Shown here in pieces: positions 16,908-25,667 of a stretch of DNA of 64,000 bases. The notes beneath the pieces were generated by a model. It worked only from the letters and a program-made list of their open reading frames with translations, had not been told where the DNA came from and ran no database searches. This DNA is from Azophilus sp965200465 (GTDB taxonomy: Bacteria; Pseudomonadota; Gammaproteobacteria; Pseudomonadales; Azotimanducaceae). Each line of letters begins with the position of its first letter. Within the stretch, counting starts at the first letter, position 1. The position numbers and the translations under genes are program-made. The stretch covers positions 2,914,001 through 2,978,000 of the forward strand of contig OZ241358.1 of assembly GCA_965200465.1 (NCBI GenBank). The letters run 5' to 3'.

Positions 16908-18230
16908 ATGACGGAATCATCCGCCGCCGGCAACCGCTTCCTGGGGCTGGCCTTGGCCGGTGCCACCAGCGGCTTCAACATGGTTACCTTCTACTGGGCC
17001 TGCTTGGTGGGAATTCTGCTGCAAACCTTCGTGCCGCAGATGCAGCCCTATTTGCTGACGGAGTTTCTGGGCATCCCGGAAAGCGAGCAGGGGGAGGTCA
17101 GCGGCAACCTGTCCTTTTGGAGCGAGTTGGTCATCATCGCCATGGTCGGCTTCTGGGGCGCCCTCTCCGACCGGATTGGGCGGCGCCCCATCATGGCGTT
17201 GGGCTACCTCATCATGGCCGTTGGCCTGTTCTTCCTGCCCCGTGCGCGGAGCTATGAAGGGCTGCTGGCGGCGCGGCTGGCCTTCTCGGTTGGGGCGGCC
17301 GCCTTCAGCGTGATGCTGGTGACCCTGGTTGCGGACTATGTGAGCGACCAGAGCCGCGGCAAGGCCACCGGCTTGGTGGGCTTCTGCAACGGCATCGGCG
17401 CCTTGATCACCGTGGTGCTGCTGCTGCGCCTGCCGAAGATGTTCCAGGAGGCCGGGCAAACGCCGGTGGAGGCCGGCCACTCCGCCTACTGGATCATCGC
17501 CGGCCTGACCTTCGCCAGCGCGGCGATCCTGTGGTTCGGCCTGAACAAGCGGGAAGTGCCGCACCATGAGCAGCGCCAAAGCCTGCTGCAACAGGCCCGG
17601 GAAGGGTTGCTGGCGGCGCGGGACCGGGGCGTCGCCCTCGCCTACGGGGCCTCCTTCGTGGCCCGCGGCAACCTAGCCATCGTCGGCACCTTCTTCACCC
17701 TGTGGCTGGCCAACTACGGCACTGCGGAACTGGGCATGAACCGAGCGGACGCCCTGGCCAGGGCCGGCATGATCATCGCCATCACCCAGACCGCCGCTTT
17801 GGTCAGCGCCCCGTTGTTCGGGTTTCTGACGGACCGCATCAACCGGGTCAGCGCCCTGAACCTCACCCTGCTGCTGGCCTTTCTGGGCTACGGCGGCACT
17901 TGGTTTGTCGAGAACCCCTTTGGCGCCGGCATGATCCTGTGCGGGGTGCTCATCGGCATGTCGGAGGTGGGCTGCATCGTCACCAGTTCCGTGCTGATTG
18001 CGCAGCAAACCCCGCAGCGGATTCGCGGCGCCGTCATCGGCGTGTTCAATCTCTCCGGCGCGGTGGGCATCCTGGTGGCCAGCAAGGTCGGCGGCATCCT
18101 CTTTGACGCTTGGCGGGAGGCGGCGCCCTTCATCACCTTCGGGTTGTTCGCCTTGGTGGTGTTGATTTGGGGGCTGCTGGTAGGCGGCAAGGTGCGTCCG
18201 GTGGACGATGCGGCGGCAAGAGAGGCCTGA
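16908..18230 (+). CDS. MFS transporter
   Basis: 440 residues, twelve membrane helices. The signature loop between helices 2 and 3 reads GFWGALSDRIGRRP, and a cytoplasmic loop of about 40 residues splits the two halves. Sugar/drug-type MFS carriers have this layout. No substrate-specific motif is visible. It sits just before the GST-like gene, on the same strand, so export or uptake of a substrate or conjugate is an inference from context. Confidence 0.8.
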   Translation: MTESSAAGNRFLGLALAGATSGFNMVTFYWACLVGILLQTFVPQMQPYLLTEFLGIPESEQGEVSGNLSFWSELVIIAMVGFWGALSDRIGRRPIMALGYLIMAVGLFFLPRARSYEGLLAARLAFSVGAAAFSVMLVTLVADYVSDQSRGKATGLVGFCNGIGALITVVLLLRLPKMFQEAGQTPVEAGHSAYWIIAGLTFASAAILWFGLNKREVPHHEQRQSLLQQAREGLLAARDRGVALAYGASFVARGNLAIVGTFFTLWLANYGTAELGMNRADALARAGMIIAITQTAALVSAPLFGFLTDRINRVSALNLTLLLAFLGYGGTWFVENPFGAGMILCGVLIGMSEVGCIVTSSVLIAQQTPQRIRGAVIGVFNLSGAVGILVASKVGGILFDAWREAAPFITFGLFALVVLIWGLLVGGKVRPVDDAAAREA

Positions 18231-18328
18231 TGGCGGAGGGGCAAGCGTAAACCGGCTGTCGGCGCGATAAGCCAAGCCGGCCAAGGATGGGCGACGACGC
18301 CACCCGTTTACGGAATGGAGGAACCGCA

Positions 18329-18970
18329 GTGAAGTTGATCAATCTGGCCCACTCGCCCTACGCGGCGCGGGTGCGCATCCAAGCCTACGCCAAGGGCATC
18401 GAGTTGGAACACGTCGCCCCGGAGGGCCTGCGCACACCGCAGTTCAAGCAGTTCAACGTGCTCGGCAAGGTGCCAGTGCTGGACACGGGGAGCCGGCTAA
18501 TCCCGGAGTCCATCGTCATCATGGACTATCTGGAGGACACGCATCCCGAACCGGCGCTGCGCCCCCAAGACCCGGAGGAACGGGCGGTGATGAACGTCTT
18601 CTACCGCTTCCCCGACGTTTACGTTCAGCCGGTGCTGCTGCCCCTGTTCCGCCTGCTGCTGGCCCGTGCCGAGGACCCGCAAGCCGCCACCGAGCACACC
18701 GCCGCCGTCAACGACCAACTGCGGTTGTTTGACGAACTGCTGCAACGCTTCGGCCGCGACGACCACAGCCGGCTTGACCTAGCCGACTGCGCCCTGGCGC
18801 CCTTCATGTTTTACGCCACCTACTTGCCGCCCCTGCTGAAGGGCGGCGACCCCTTGGCCGACGCGCCCCGAGTGGCCGCTTGGTGGCGCTGGATGCGCTC
18901 CCAGGCGCCAGTGGCCAAGGTGCTTTCGGAACTTGACGAGGGCCTAAAGGCGTTTATGGAGAAGGCCTGA
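18329..18970 (+). CDS. Glutathione S-transferase-like protein
   Basis: About 213 residues. The N-terminal thioredoxin-fold domain starts KLINLAHSPYAARVRIQAYA and has the VPVLDTG cis-proline strand and the ESIVIMDYLE glutathione gamma-Glu contact; the all-helical C-terminal domain runs from about residue 90. The GTG start at 18329 is chosen because GGAGGAA precedes it and the fold begins at once; an ATG 42 bases earlier would add an unrelated leader. It could conjugate an electrophile or isomerise a substrate using glutathione. Confidence 0.8.
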   Translation: MKLINLAHSPYAARVRIQAYAKGIELEHVAPEGLRTPQFKQFNVLGKVPVLDTGSRLIPESIVIMDYLEDTHPEPALRPQDPEERAVMNVFYRFPDVYVQPVLLPLFRLLLARAEDPQAATEHTAAVNDQLRLFDELLQRFGRDDHSRLDLADCALAPFMFYATYLPPLLKGGDPLADAPRVAAWWRWMRSQAPVAKVLSELDEGLKAFMEKA

Positions 18971-19069
18971 TTCGGGCATGGCGAGCAGGGGCGGGAGGAC
19001 GCCCGCAAGGAGCCGTTGCGGAACCGGGAATCAACGCACGGCTTGCACTAAGATGCGCACAAGTTGTAA

Positions 19070-22000
19070 GTGCATCAGACCATGCCGCTCTTGCCCCCAG
19101 CAGCCGCCATTGAAGAAGGACAGACGCTAACCGGCCCGCTGTTCCGTGAACCAATGCGGGTGGAGACCGTGCGCCGGCACGGCCCCGGCACCTGGCAAGT
19201 GGGGCTGGTCGGCGCAAGATCCGAACAGTTCCGCCGCGTCACGCTCACCGCCGAGGACGTCGCCAGCCTCGCCGTCATGGACGCCGCGCTTTCCTACGAA
19301 GGCGACGGGCGGCTGTTGCGCTTGGCCCTGCAAGCCCACTCCCTCGGCATCGCCTATGAATTCGACCCCTACTTCGGCCTCTCCATCTCCCGGGTGGACC
19401 CGCTGCCGCACCAGCTGGAAGCCGTTTACGAGCATCTGCTGAAACTGCCCAGCGCGCGCTTCCTGCTGGCTGACGACGCCGGCGCCGGCAAGACCGTCAT
19501 GGCCGGCCTGCTGATGCGCGAACTCAAGCTGCGCGGCCTAGTCGAGCGCGTCTTGGTGGTGTGCCCGGCGAACCTCGCCTTCCAATGGCAGCGCGAGCTG
19601 AAGGAGAAGTTCGACGAGCGGTTCCTGGTGCTGAAGGGCGGCGACATCCGCGCTCAGTTCGGCGTCAACCAATGGCTGGAGCAAAAGCAGGTGATCACAT
19701 CGCTGGACCTCGCCAAGCGCACGGAGATTCTGCCTAGCCTCAAGCAAGCGCATTGGGACCTGGTGATCGTCGATGAAGCGCACCGCATGTCCGCCGACGA
19801 GAAGCGAAAGAGCCAGCGCTACCGCTTGGGCGAAATGCTGCGCGATAGCGCCGACCACCTGCTGCTGCTCACCGCCACCCCGCACAAGGGCGACCCGGCC
19901 AGCTTCACGCGCTTCCTGCAACTCTTGGATCAGGACGCCTACGCGGATGTGAAATCCATCCAGCAGGCCATGCAGCGCCGCCGGGCGCCCTTCTATCTGC
20001 GGCGCACCAAGGAGGCGATGGTCTATTTCCCGCGCCAGACGGAGGGCGGCGAGTGGCTGGCGCAGCCGGTGTTCACCAAGCGCATCCCGCACACCGCGGC
20101 GTTCCGCATCGACGGCGCCGAGTTCGATCTCTACAACAAGGTGACGCGCTTCGTGAAGGATCAGAGCCGCCGCGCCGCCGCCGATGGCGACAACCCGCGG
20201 GCGCGGGCGGTGGGCTTTCTGATGTCCCTCTATCAGCGCCGCCTCGCTTCGAGCACCCGCGCCATGCGGCGCTCATTGGAAAACCGCGCCAAGCGCTTGA
20301 CCGATGGCTTGCAGCAGGCGGAAGCGCTGGCCGGCACGGCGCCGCCGACACTTCCCGACCTCGACGAACTCGACGAAATGGAAGACGCCGAACGGGAACG
20401 CTTGGAGCGGCTGCTGGACGCCATCACCTTGGCCGGCAACGCCGAGCAGGTGCGCGACGAGATCGCCGAGCTGCGCGAATTGGCGAACGAAGCCCAGGCG
20501 GTGGAGGAAGCCGGCGACGAAGCCAAGCTCGCCCGTTTGCGCGAAATCCTGCAGGAACAGGGCTTCTTCGAGCAGCCCGAACAACGCCTGCTGCTGTTCA
20601 CCGAGTTCACCGACACGCTGCGCTACCTGATGGAGCGGCTCAAGGCGTGGGGCTTCAACGTGGGTTGCATCCACGGCGGCATGAAGCCCGGTTCCCGCGA
20701 CGAACCGGGCACCCGCCTGCACGCCGAGCAGCAGTTTCGGGAAGGCGCCATCCAAGTGCTGGTGGCCACGGAAGCCGCCGGCGAGGGCATCAACCTGCAG
20801 TGCTGCCATATCCTGTTCAACTACGACATCCCGTGGAACCCCAACCGCCTCGAACAGCGCATGGGGCGCATCCACCGCTACGGCCAGCGCGAGGACTGCC
20901 TGATCTTCAACTTCGTGGCGGCGAACACGATTGAAGGCCGGGTGCTGGAGCGCCTGCTCGACAAGCTGCAGGAAATCCGCGACGCCCTGGACGACGACGC
21001 GGTGTTCAATGTGGTCGGCGAGGTGCTGCCCTCCGCGCAGGTGGAGCGGGTGCTGCGCGACTACTACGCCGGCAAGCTGGGCGATGCGGATCTGGAGGAG
21101 CGGCTGCTGAAGGACGTGGATGAGAGCCGCTTCCGCTCCATCTGCCAGACCGCGTTGGAGGGCTTGGCCACCAAGACGCTGAACCTCACGATGCTCACGG
21201 AGCGCCGCGCCAAGGCCCAGGAGCGGCGCGTGGTGCCGGAGACCATCGCCCGCTTCATCTGCGAATGCGCCCAGGACGCGGCCTTGCCGTTGCAGCCGGC
21301 CAGCCGCCTGCCGCACAGCTTCGACCCAGGCCGGGTGCCGGCCGGCTTGAAGAAGTACGAACGCGAACCCGACTGGAAGCTGCCGGAACTGGCCGCCCGC
21401 TATCCCCGCCTTTCCACGGACCGCGACACCGCTGAAAAGAACAACCTGGAATGGGTGACGCCCGGTCATCCGCTGTTCGAGTCGCTGCGGCGGCACAGCC
21501 TCGACGCCGGCCAGGACGCCTTCGCCAAAGGCGCCTGCTTCCACTCTCTGGCGCACGAGGCGCCGGCGCGTCTGGACTTCTACCGAGCACGGGCGGTGGA
21601 CGGCTTGGGCCACGTCATCCGCGAACGCCTGTTCACAGTGGAACTCGCGGATAGCGCCGAACCGAAACTCCGCGAACCGGACATTCTCGGCAACATGGTT
21701 CCGGCGGCACCGGGAACCCTGCAAACCGAGCGAGCCAGCGCCCGGCCGCCCGTCGCCACGCTGCCGGAAGCCACCGATTGGCTGCACGAACGGGCCTTGA
21801 CGCCCTTCATTGCCGAGGTGCGCAAGGAGCGCTTGGCGGAAGTGGAGCGCATCGGCGCCCATGTGGAGCTTTCCCTAACCGAAGTGCTGCAACGGGCGGA
21901 CGCCGAGATTGGCCGCGCCGCCGATGAAGTGGAGAACGGCGTGGCCGCCGCCGAAGCCCGTCTTGCCCAAGCCGAAGCCCGCCACGCCGAGGCGCTGGCG

Positions 22001-22567
22001 CGGCGGGAGCGCCGCCGCGAGGAGCTCAAGCGGCAACGGGCGATCACCCTGCAAGGCGTGGAGCGGCTGGCAAGCGCCCTAGTGCTGCCTCATCCCGAAC
22101 GCGAAAGCCCGGAACTGCACCGCCTGCGCCCTCATCCCGAAACCGAGATGACGGCCATGCGCGTGGCGACCGAGCATGAACAAGCGCTGGGCCGCCAAGT
22201 GGAGGATGTTCACCAGAAGAACCTCGGCTACGACCTCACCAGCCTGGATCTGCGCTCCGGCGAACTGCGTCTGATCGAAGTGAAGGGCCTCGCCGGCGCC
22301 GCCGGCAGCATCCTGCTGACCCCGAACGAGCGCCGCGTGGCCGAAGACCGCCCGGACTGCTACTGGCTGTATGTGGTGACGAATTGCGCCAGCAAGCCGA
22401 AGCTGCAAGACCCCATCCGCGCCCCAGCGCGATATCCTTGGCACGAAGTGACCACGGTGGCGCACTACTACCTGAGCCTGAACGCCCTGAAGCAGCCGAT
22501 GGAAGTGCGGGAAGGGCGGGGGGAGTACGCGGTGGGCGGGGACCACCCGGAGGACACCAAATCATGA
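19070..22567 (+). CDS. SNF2-family helicase with C-terminal DUF3883 domain (defence island A)
   Basis: About 1165 residues. SF2 helicase motifs occur in order: Walker A DDAGAGKTVMAG (about residue 135), DEAH (about 235), TATPH, and the C-terminal lobe with ATEAAGEGINLQ and QRMGRIHRYGQ (about 590-605). A long coiled middle part (about 980-1040) is rich in Ala/Glu/Arg. Residues about 1045-1120 match DUF3883, with LGYDLTSLD and LIEVKG, a restriction-endonuclease-like D..ExK pattern. Homologues are the large helicase of BREX type 3 (BrxHII) and DISARM (DrmD). A GTG at 19070 or ATG at 19082 can serve as start. Its stop overlaps the next ATG by 4 bases. Confidence 0.85.
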   Translation: MHQTMPLLPPAAAIEEGQTLTGPLFREPMRVETVRRHGPGTWQVGLVGARSEQFRRVTLTAEDVASLAVMDAALSYEGDGRLLRLALQAHSLGIAYEFDPYFGLSISRVDPLPHQLEAVYEHLLKLPSARFLLADDAGAGKTVMAGLLMRELKLRGLVERVLVVCPANLAFQWQRELKEKFDERFLVLKGGDIRAQFGVNQWLEQKQVITSLDLAKRTEILPSLKQAHWDLVIVDEAHRMSADEKRKSQRYRLGEMLRDSADHLLLLTATPHKGDPASFTRFLQLLDQDAYADVKSIQQAMQRRRAPFYLRRTKEAMVYFPRQTEGGEWLAQPVFTKRIPHTAAFRIDGAEFDLYNKVTRFVKDQSRRAAADGDNPRARAVGFLMSLYQRRLASSTRAMRRSLENRAKRLTDGLQQAEALAGTAPPTLPDLDELDEMEDAERERLERLLDAITLAGNAEQVRDEIAELRELANEAQAVEEAGDEAKLARLREILQEQGFFEQPEQRLLLFTEFTDTLRYLMERLKAWGFNVGCIHGGMKPGSRDEPGTRLHAEQQFREGAIQVLVATEAAGEGINLQCCHILFNYDIPWNPNRLEQRMGRIHRYGQREDCLIFNFVAANTIEGRVLERLLDKLQEIRDALDDDAVFNVVGEVLPSAQVERVLRDYYAGKLGDADLEERLLKDVDESRFRSICQTALEGLATKTLNLTMLTERRAKAQERRVVPETIARFICECAQDAALPLQPASRLPHSFDPGRVPAGLKKYEREPDWKLPELAARYPRLSTDRDTAEKNNLEWVTPGHPLFESLRRHSLDAGQDAFAKGACFHSLAHEAPARLDFYRARAVDGLGHVIRERLFTVELADSAEPKLREPDILGNMVPAAPGTLQTERASARPPVATLPEATDWLHERALTPFIAEVRKERLAEVERIGAHVELSLTEVLQRADAEIGRAADEVENGVAAAEARLAQAEARHAEALARRERRREELKRQRAITLQGVERLASALVLPHPERESPELHRLRPHPETEMTAMRVATEHEQALGRQVEDVHQKNLGYDLTSLDLRSGELRLIEVKGLAGAAGSILLTPNERRVAEDRPDCYWLYVVTNCASKPKLQDPIRAPARYPWHEVTTVAHYYLSLNALKQPMEVREGRGEYAVGGDHPEDTKS

Positions 22568-23724
22568 GCGTACCCATGCTGCAACGCCTGCAGCTCGACA
22601 ACTACCGCAGTTTTCGCTCCGAGAGCGTGGAACTCGACAATCCTACGTTCCTGGTGGGTGGGAACGGTGCCGGCAAGAGCAATTTCGTCGATGCGATTTC
22701 CTTTCTCTCCGAGGCAATGGCCTCGCCATTGAGCGCGGTTTTCCAGCGCCGCGGGGGGTTCGGGCGCGTCGCGCATCGTCTTGGCAAGACGCGATTCGCC
22801 ACGATCGGTTTCCACTTGAAGTTGCAGGACCTAAACGACTACACGAGGCAGGCGGCTTACGACTTGATCGTGCGCGGTCGCCGGGACTACCGGTTGGAAA
22901 TAGTGCGCGAGCGTTGCACCGTCGAGGGGTTTGACGGCAGCACGACGACATTCAACCGCCGGGCGTCGAGAAATGGCGAACGCAGCGTTCGCTGGAGCGG
23001 CGACGTTTCCGCACCCAAACTTACGTCCTCTACTCTTGCGCTCACACTCATCGGCGACTCGCGCTTCGAGCCAGTGTTTGATTTCCTCGCCAACATCAGA
23101 ACGTACTCCATCGATCCGCTGACGCTGCGATCCGACCACGAGCAATACGGCAACATGGAACTGGACGAAGACGGCAGCAACGCGGCCCGAGTGCTGAGAC
23201 GGATCGAGAGGAAGTCGCCAGAAGACTGGGAGGAGATTTGCGAACTTCTCGCCAGTGCGGTACCGGGTTTCGACTCAGTGCATGCAAGAAGGCGCAACGG
23301 CGAACTCACGCTTGAGTTTCTGCTGAACTTGCGCATGGGGAGAGCGCGATTCGACGCATCTGACATGTCGGACGGCACACTTCGTGCGCTGGGCATTCTA
23401 GTCGCAGCCTACCAACGTCCCGCTCCGTCGCTCATGGTGATCGAGGAGCCGGAAGCATCCATACATCCCGGCGCATTGGGCGTCATTCTGGACGTGTTGC
23501 ACGACGCCAAACGGTCGTCCCAGGTTGTCGTGACCACCCACAGCCCGGACATACTGGACGCCAAGTGGATCGAGGACCGTCATTTGCGCTTGGTCAGTTG
23601 GGAAGAAGGCATCACCCGAGTTGATCCGATGGCGCCTTCGGTGAAGCAGGCGATGACAGAGCAGCTTTTCGGCGCCGGCGAACTACTGCGGTCGAATGCG
23701 CTGGATCCTGCCGAACGCACATGA
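22564..23724 (+). CDS. OLD-like AAA ATPase, pair 1
   Basis: About 386 residues, an ABC/SMC-like ATPase of the AAA_21/OLD group. The start MLQRLQLDNYRSFRS leads to Walker A GGNGAGKSNF (about residue 35), a helical insertion, then the signature MSDGTLRALGIL and Walker B LMVIEEPEASIHP, with D-loop and TTHSPDILD at the end. It is coupled to the helicase by ATGA and to the DUF4276 gene by ATGA. The same ATPase/DUF4276 order occurs at 32595-34351 and 55342-56556/54737-55345, so this is a repeated module. By analogy with OLD, Gabija and PARIS it probably controls the Toprim-like partner. Confidence 0.85.
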   Translation: MSVPMLQRLQLDNYRSFRSESVELDNPTFLVGGNGAGKSNFVDAISFLSEAMASPLSAVFQRRGGFGRVAHRLGKTRFATIGFHLKLQDLNDYTRQAAYDLIVRGRRDYRLEIVRERCTVEGFDGSTTTFNRRASRNGERSVRWSGDVSAPKLTSSTLALTLIGDSRFEPVFDFLANIRTYSIDPLTLRSDHEQYGNMELDEDGSNAARVLRRIERKSPEDWEEICELLASAVPGFDSVHARRRNGELTLEFLLNLRMGRARFDASDMSDGTLRALGILVAAYQRPAPSLMVIEEPEASIHPGALGVILDVLHDAKRSSQVVVTTHSPDILDAKWIEDRHLRLVSWEEGITRVDPMAPSVKQAMTEQLFGAGELLRSNALDPAERT

Positions 23725-24344
23725 GAATCCAACCAGTGGTCGAAGGCCACGGCGAAGTCAGGGCCGTGCCAGTGTTGCTGCGCCGGCTGCTTACCGAGGC
23801 GCAGATCGCCGGCGTCGGCGTCGGCAAGCCGATCCGCAGAACGCGAAGCGAACTCGCCACGAAAGAAGGGTTGGCAAAGTCAATCGCACTGGCGAGAGGC
23901 CAGCCAAACTGCGCCGCCATCCTTGTGCTGTTCGATGGCGACGACGATTGCCCAGCAGAACTGGGCCCCACAGCGCAGCGCTGGGCGAACGCGGCCGCAA
24001 GGAATGTGCCTTGCGCCGTGTGCATCGCCCATCGCGAGTATGAGGCGTGGTTTCTCGCGACTTTGGATTCACTGCGGCACAAGGCGACCAAGAAAGATGC
24101 TCAGCCTCATCCGCGTCCGGAAGTGCCGAGGAACGCCAAACGCGAAGTGGAGCGGCGTATGGGCGTAAGCTACAAGGAAACGATACACCAGCCGGCGTTC
24201 AGTGAAGAGTTCCGCCTTTCGGATGCGTTCGGAAGGTGCCGATCCTTCCGCAAGCTGACCACTTCCTTGGGCCGGTTGCTGACGGACATTGGAAAACCTG
24301 CCACCGTTTGGCCACCTCCGTCTTGGCGCAACGAACCCACTTGA
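23721..24344 (+). CDS. DUF4276 Toprim-like protein, pair 1
   Basis: 207 residues. Features typical of Toprim-like nucleases are visible: an N-terminal strand with a catalytic Glu (VVEGHGEVRAVP), an acidic cluster LFDGDDDCP near residue 73, and HREYEAWFLA near residue 107. The C-terminal half is basic. Its ATG overlaps the ATPase stop (ATGA). I infer a two-gene effector module in which the ATPase regulates nuclease activity. The function of DUF4276 itself is not established. Part of its 3' end seems to have been copied in decayed form at about 27.1 kb. Confidence 0.75.
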   Translation: MRIQPVVEGHGEVRAVPVLLRRLLTEAQIAGVGVGKPIRRTRSELATKEGLAKSIALARGQPNCAAILVLFDGDDDCPAELGPTAQRWANAAARNVPCAVCIAHREYEAWFLATLDSLRHKATKKDAQPHPRPEVPRNAKREVERRMGVSYKETIHQPAFSEEFRLSDAFGRCRSFRKLTTSLGRLLTDIGKPATVWPPPSWRNEPT

Positions 24345-24384
24345 CACCGCGCACAGCCAGTTGACAGCGTGGCTATTGCTGAAC

Positions 24385-24410
24385 GAAACTAGTCGATATT
24401 TCTAGTCTAG
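24385..24410. promoter_or_regulatory. Putative toxin-antitoxin operator
   Basis: Two copies of CTAGTC (24389-24394 and 24402-24407) lie in an AT-rich stretch just before the AAGGAG site of the Phd-like gene. Antitoxins of this family repress their own promoter, so an operator here is expected. The evidence is the repeat and its place. Confidence 0.35.
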
Positions 24411-24422
24411 AAGGAGCCGCAG

Positions 24423-24668
24423 ATGGAATCAGTCGGTGCCTACCAAGTGAAGACGCATCTACCCAAGTTGTTGGAGCGCGTCCGGCGAGGCGAGAGCGTG
24501 ACCATCACCAAACACGGCCACCCGGTCGCCCGGCTGGTGCCGGTGGCGACGGACGACGAAGACCGCGCCCGACAGGCGGCAGGCCGCATCCGCAGCCGCC
24601 GCAGGCGGCTCGCAGGCGCACCCTTGGCCGAACTGGTGGCGACCATTCACGAAGGGCACCGCCATTGA
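24423..24668 (+). CDS. Phd/YefM-type antitoxin
   Basis: 81 residues. The N-terminal Phd fold is clear: VGAYQVKTHLPKLLERVRRG, then VTITKHGHPVARLVPV. The basic, Arg-rich tail (about 50-81) is the toxin-binding part. AAGGAG lies 7 bases before the ATG. It overlaps the toxin start by 4 bases (TTGA), which is the usual toxin-antitoxin coupling, and it should repress its own promoter. A decayed copy lies at about 27.3 kb. Confidence 0.85.
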   Translation: MESVGAYQVKTHLPKLLERVRRGESVTITKHGHPVARLVPVATDDEDRARQAAGRIRSRRRRLAGAPLAELVATIHEGHRH

Positions 24669-25072
24669 GCCCCATCGTCATCGACAACTCCATCGTGCTG
24701 GCGTGGTGCTTGGCGGACGAAGAACATCCTGTTGCCGAGCAGGCGATGCGCTTGACCGTGGAGCACGGCGCGGTGGTGCCCGGGATCTGGCGCTACGAAC
24801 TGTGGAACGCATTGATCGTCAACGAACGCCGAGGGCGACTGACCGCGGAGGATGCGCGTCAAACCCTTGCCGACTTGGCCGAGATGCGCATCGAACACGA
24901 TGGCACCCATGACGAACCGAGGCTCTTGGTGCTGGCAAGGCGATGGAACCTGTCGGCCTACGACGCGGCCTATCTGGAAGTGGCGGCTCGGCGGCAGCTG
25001 GCCATCGCGTCATTGGACGACCGCTTGGTCGATGCCGCGATGGGCGCCGACGTCGCATTGGTGGGCCGTTGA
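24665..25072 (+). CDS. vapC: PIN-domain toxin (VapC family)
   Basis: 135 residues with the PIN nuclease fold. The acidic residues are in place: Asp in VIDNSIVLAW near residue 6, Glu in RYELWNAL, Asp in AYDAAYLEVA and Asp in SLDDRLVDAA. VapC enzymes cleave tRNA or rRNA. The start is TTG 24665 in a 4-base overlap with the antitoxin. Paired with the Phd-type antitoxin, a common mixed pairing. Confidence 0.85.
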   Translation: MSPIVIDNSIVLAWCLADEEHPVAEQAMRLTVEHGAVVPGIWRYELWNALIVNERRGRLTAEDARQTLADLAEMRIEHDGTHDEPRLLVLARRWNLSAYDAAYLEVAARRQLAIASLDDRLVDAAMGADVALVGR

Positions 25073-25159
25073 CTGGCGACACCGAATGGGGAATAGGCGC
25101 TGCCGTTCGATGCGTTGTACGGGATGCGTTAAGGTAGGCGCAGTGGCTAGGAGGCGAAA

Positions 25160-25399
25160 GTGCGGACTACCCTTGACATTGACGAGAACGTTCTGGCGGC
25201 AACCAAGGAGATCGCCAAGCGGCAACGCAAGCCGGCCGGCAAGCTGGCCTCCCAACTGATGCGCGGAGCCTTGCAACTCCGTGCCGGGCGTACCTTGCCC
25301 AAATCGAGCGGCCGGCATGGGTTTCGGCCCATCCCCTCTGGCCGGGCACCCGTCAGCAACGAACTCGTCAACAAAATGCGCGATGAACTGGGGGCTTAG
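25160..25399 (+). CDS. VapB-like antitoxin, apparently unpaired
   Basis: 79 residues. The beginning RTTLDIDENVLAATKEIAKR is the ribbon-helix-helix pattern of the DUF2191/VapB-type antitoxins, followed by a linker that usually embraces a PIN toxin. The start is GTG with AGGAGG 7 bases upstream. No PIN gene follows; the next gene encodes a DUF433 protein, so it is either an orphan or uses the latter. Confidence 0.7.
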   Translation: MRTTLDIDENVLAATKEIAKRQRKPAGKLASQLMRGALQLRAGRTLPKSSGRHGFRPIPSGRAPVSNELVNKMRDELGA

Positions 25400-25415
25400 C
25401 CCTCGGACGCACGCC

Positions 25416-25667
25416 ATGACGCACTCCAAACTGCTAGCTCGCATCACCGCCCGCGCGGATGTGTTTGGCGGCAAGCCGATCGTCCGCGACAGGCGCGTCT
25501 CGGTGGAGCTGATTCTCAGCCTCCTTGCACAGGGCGTCTCGCAAGAGGAGCTCTTGCAGGACTATCCCCGGCTCGAACCGGAGGACATCCGCGCTTGCCT
25601 TGCCTACGCGCACGCTGTGGTCGCTGGAGATTGCCTTGCGGCGGTGTCGGTGGCGGGTGAGCGGTGA
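25416..25667 (+). CDS. DUF433 domain protein (antitoxin-like)
   Basis: 83 residues. It has the DUF433 pattern: ITARADVFGGKPIVRDRRVSV, with the GGKPI core, and VELILSLLAQG...LLQDYPRLEPEDIRACLAYA. These small helix-turn-helix proteins are often antitoxins of DUF5615 toxins. No DUF5615 gene is present here. The GTG of the next gene overlaps its stop by 4 bases (GTGA), so it is translated together with the XRE-ImmA protein. Confidence 0.75.
   Translation: MTHSKLLARITARADVFGGKPIVRDRRVSVELILSLLAQGVSQEELLQDYPRLEPEDIRACLAYAHAVVAGDCLAAVSVAGER

Noticed and set aside
20273..21862. 529-codon frame opposite the SNF2 helicase
   Set aside because: Antisense to conserved helicase motifs; no recognisable protein features.
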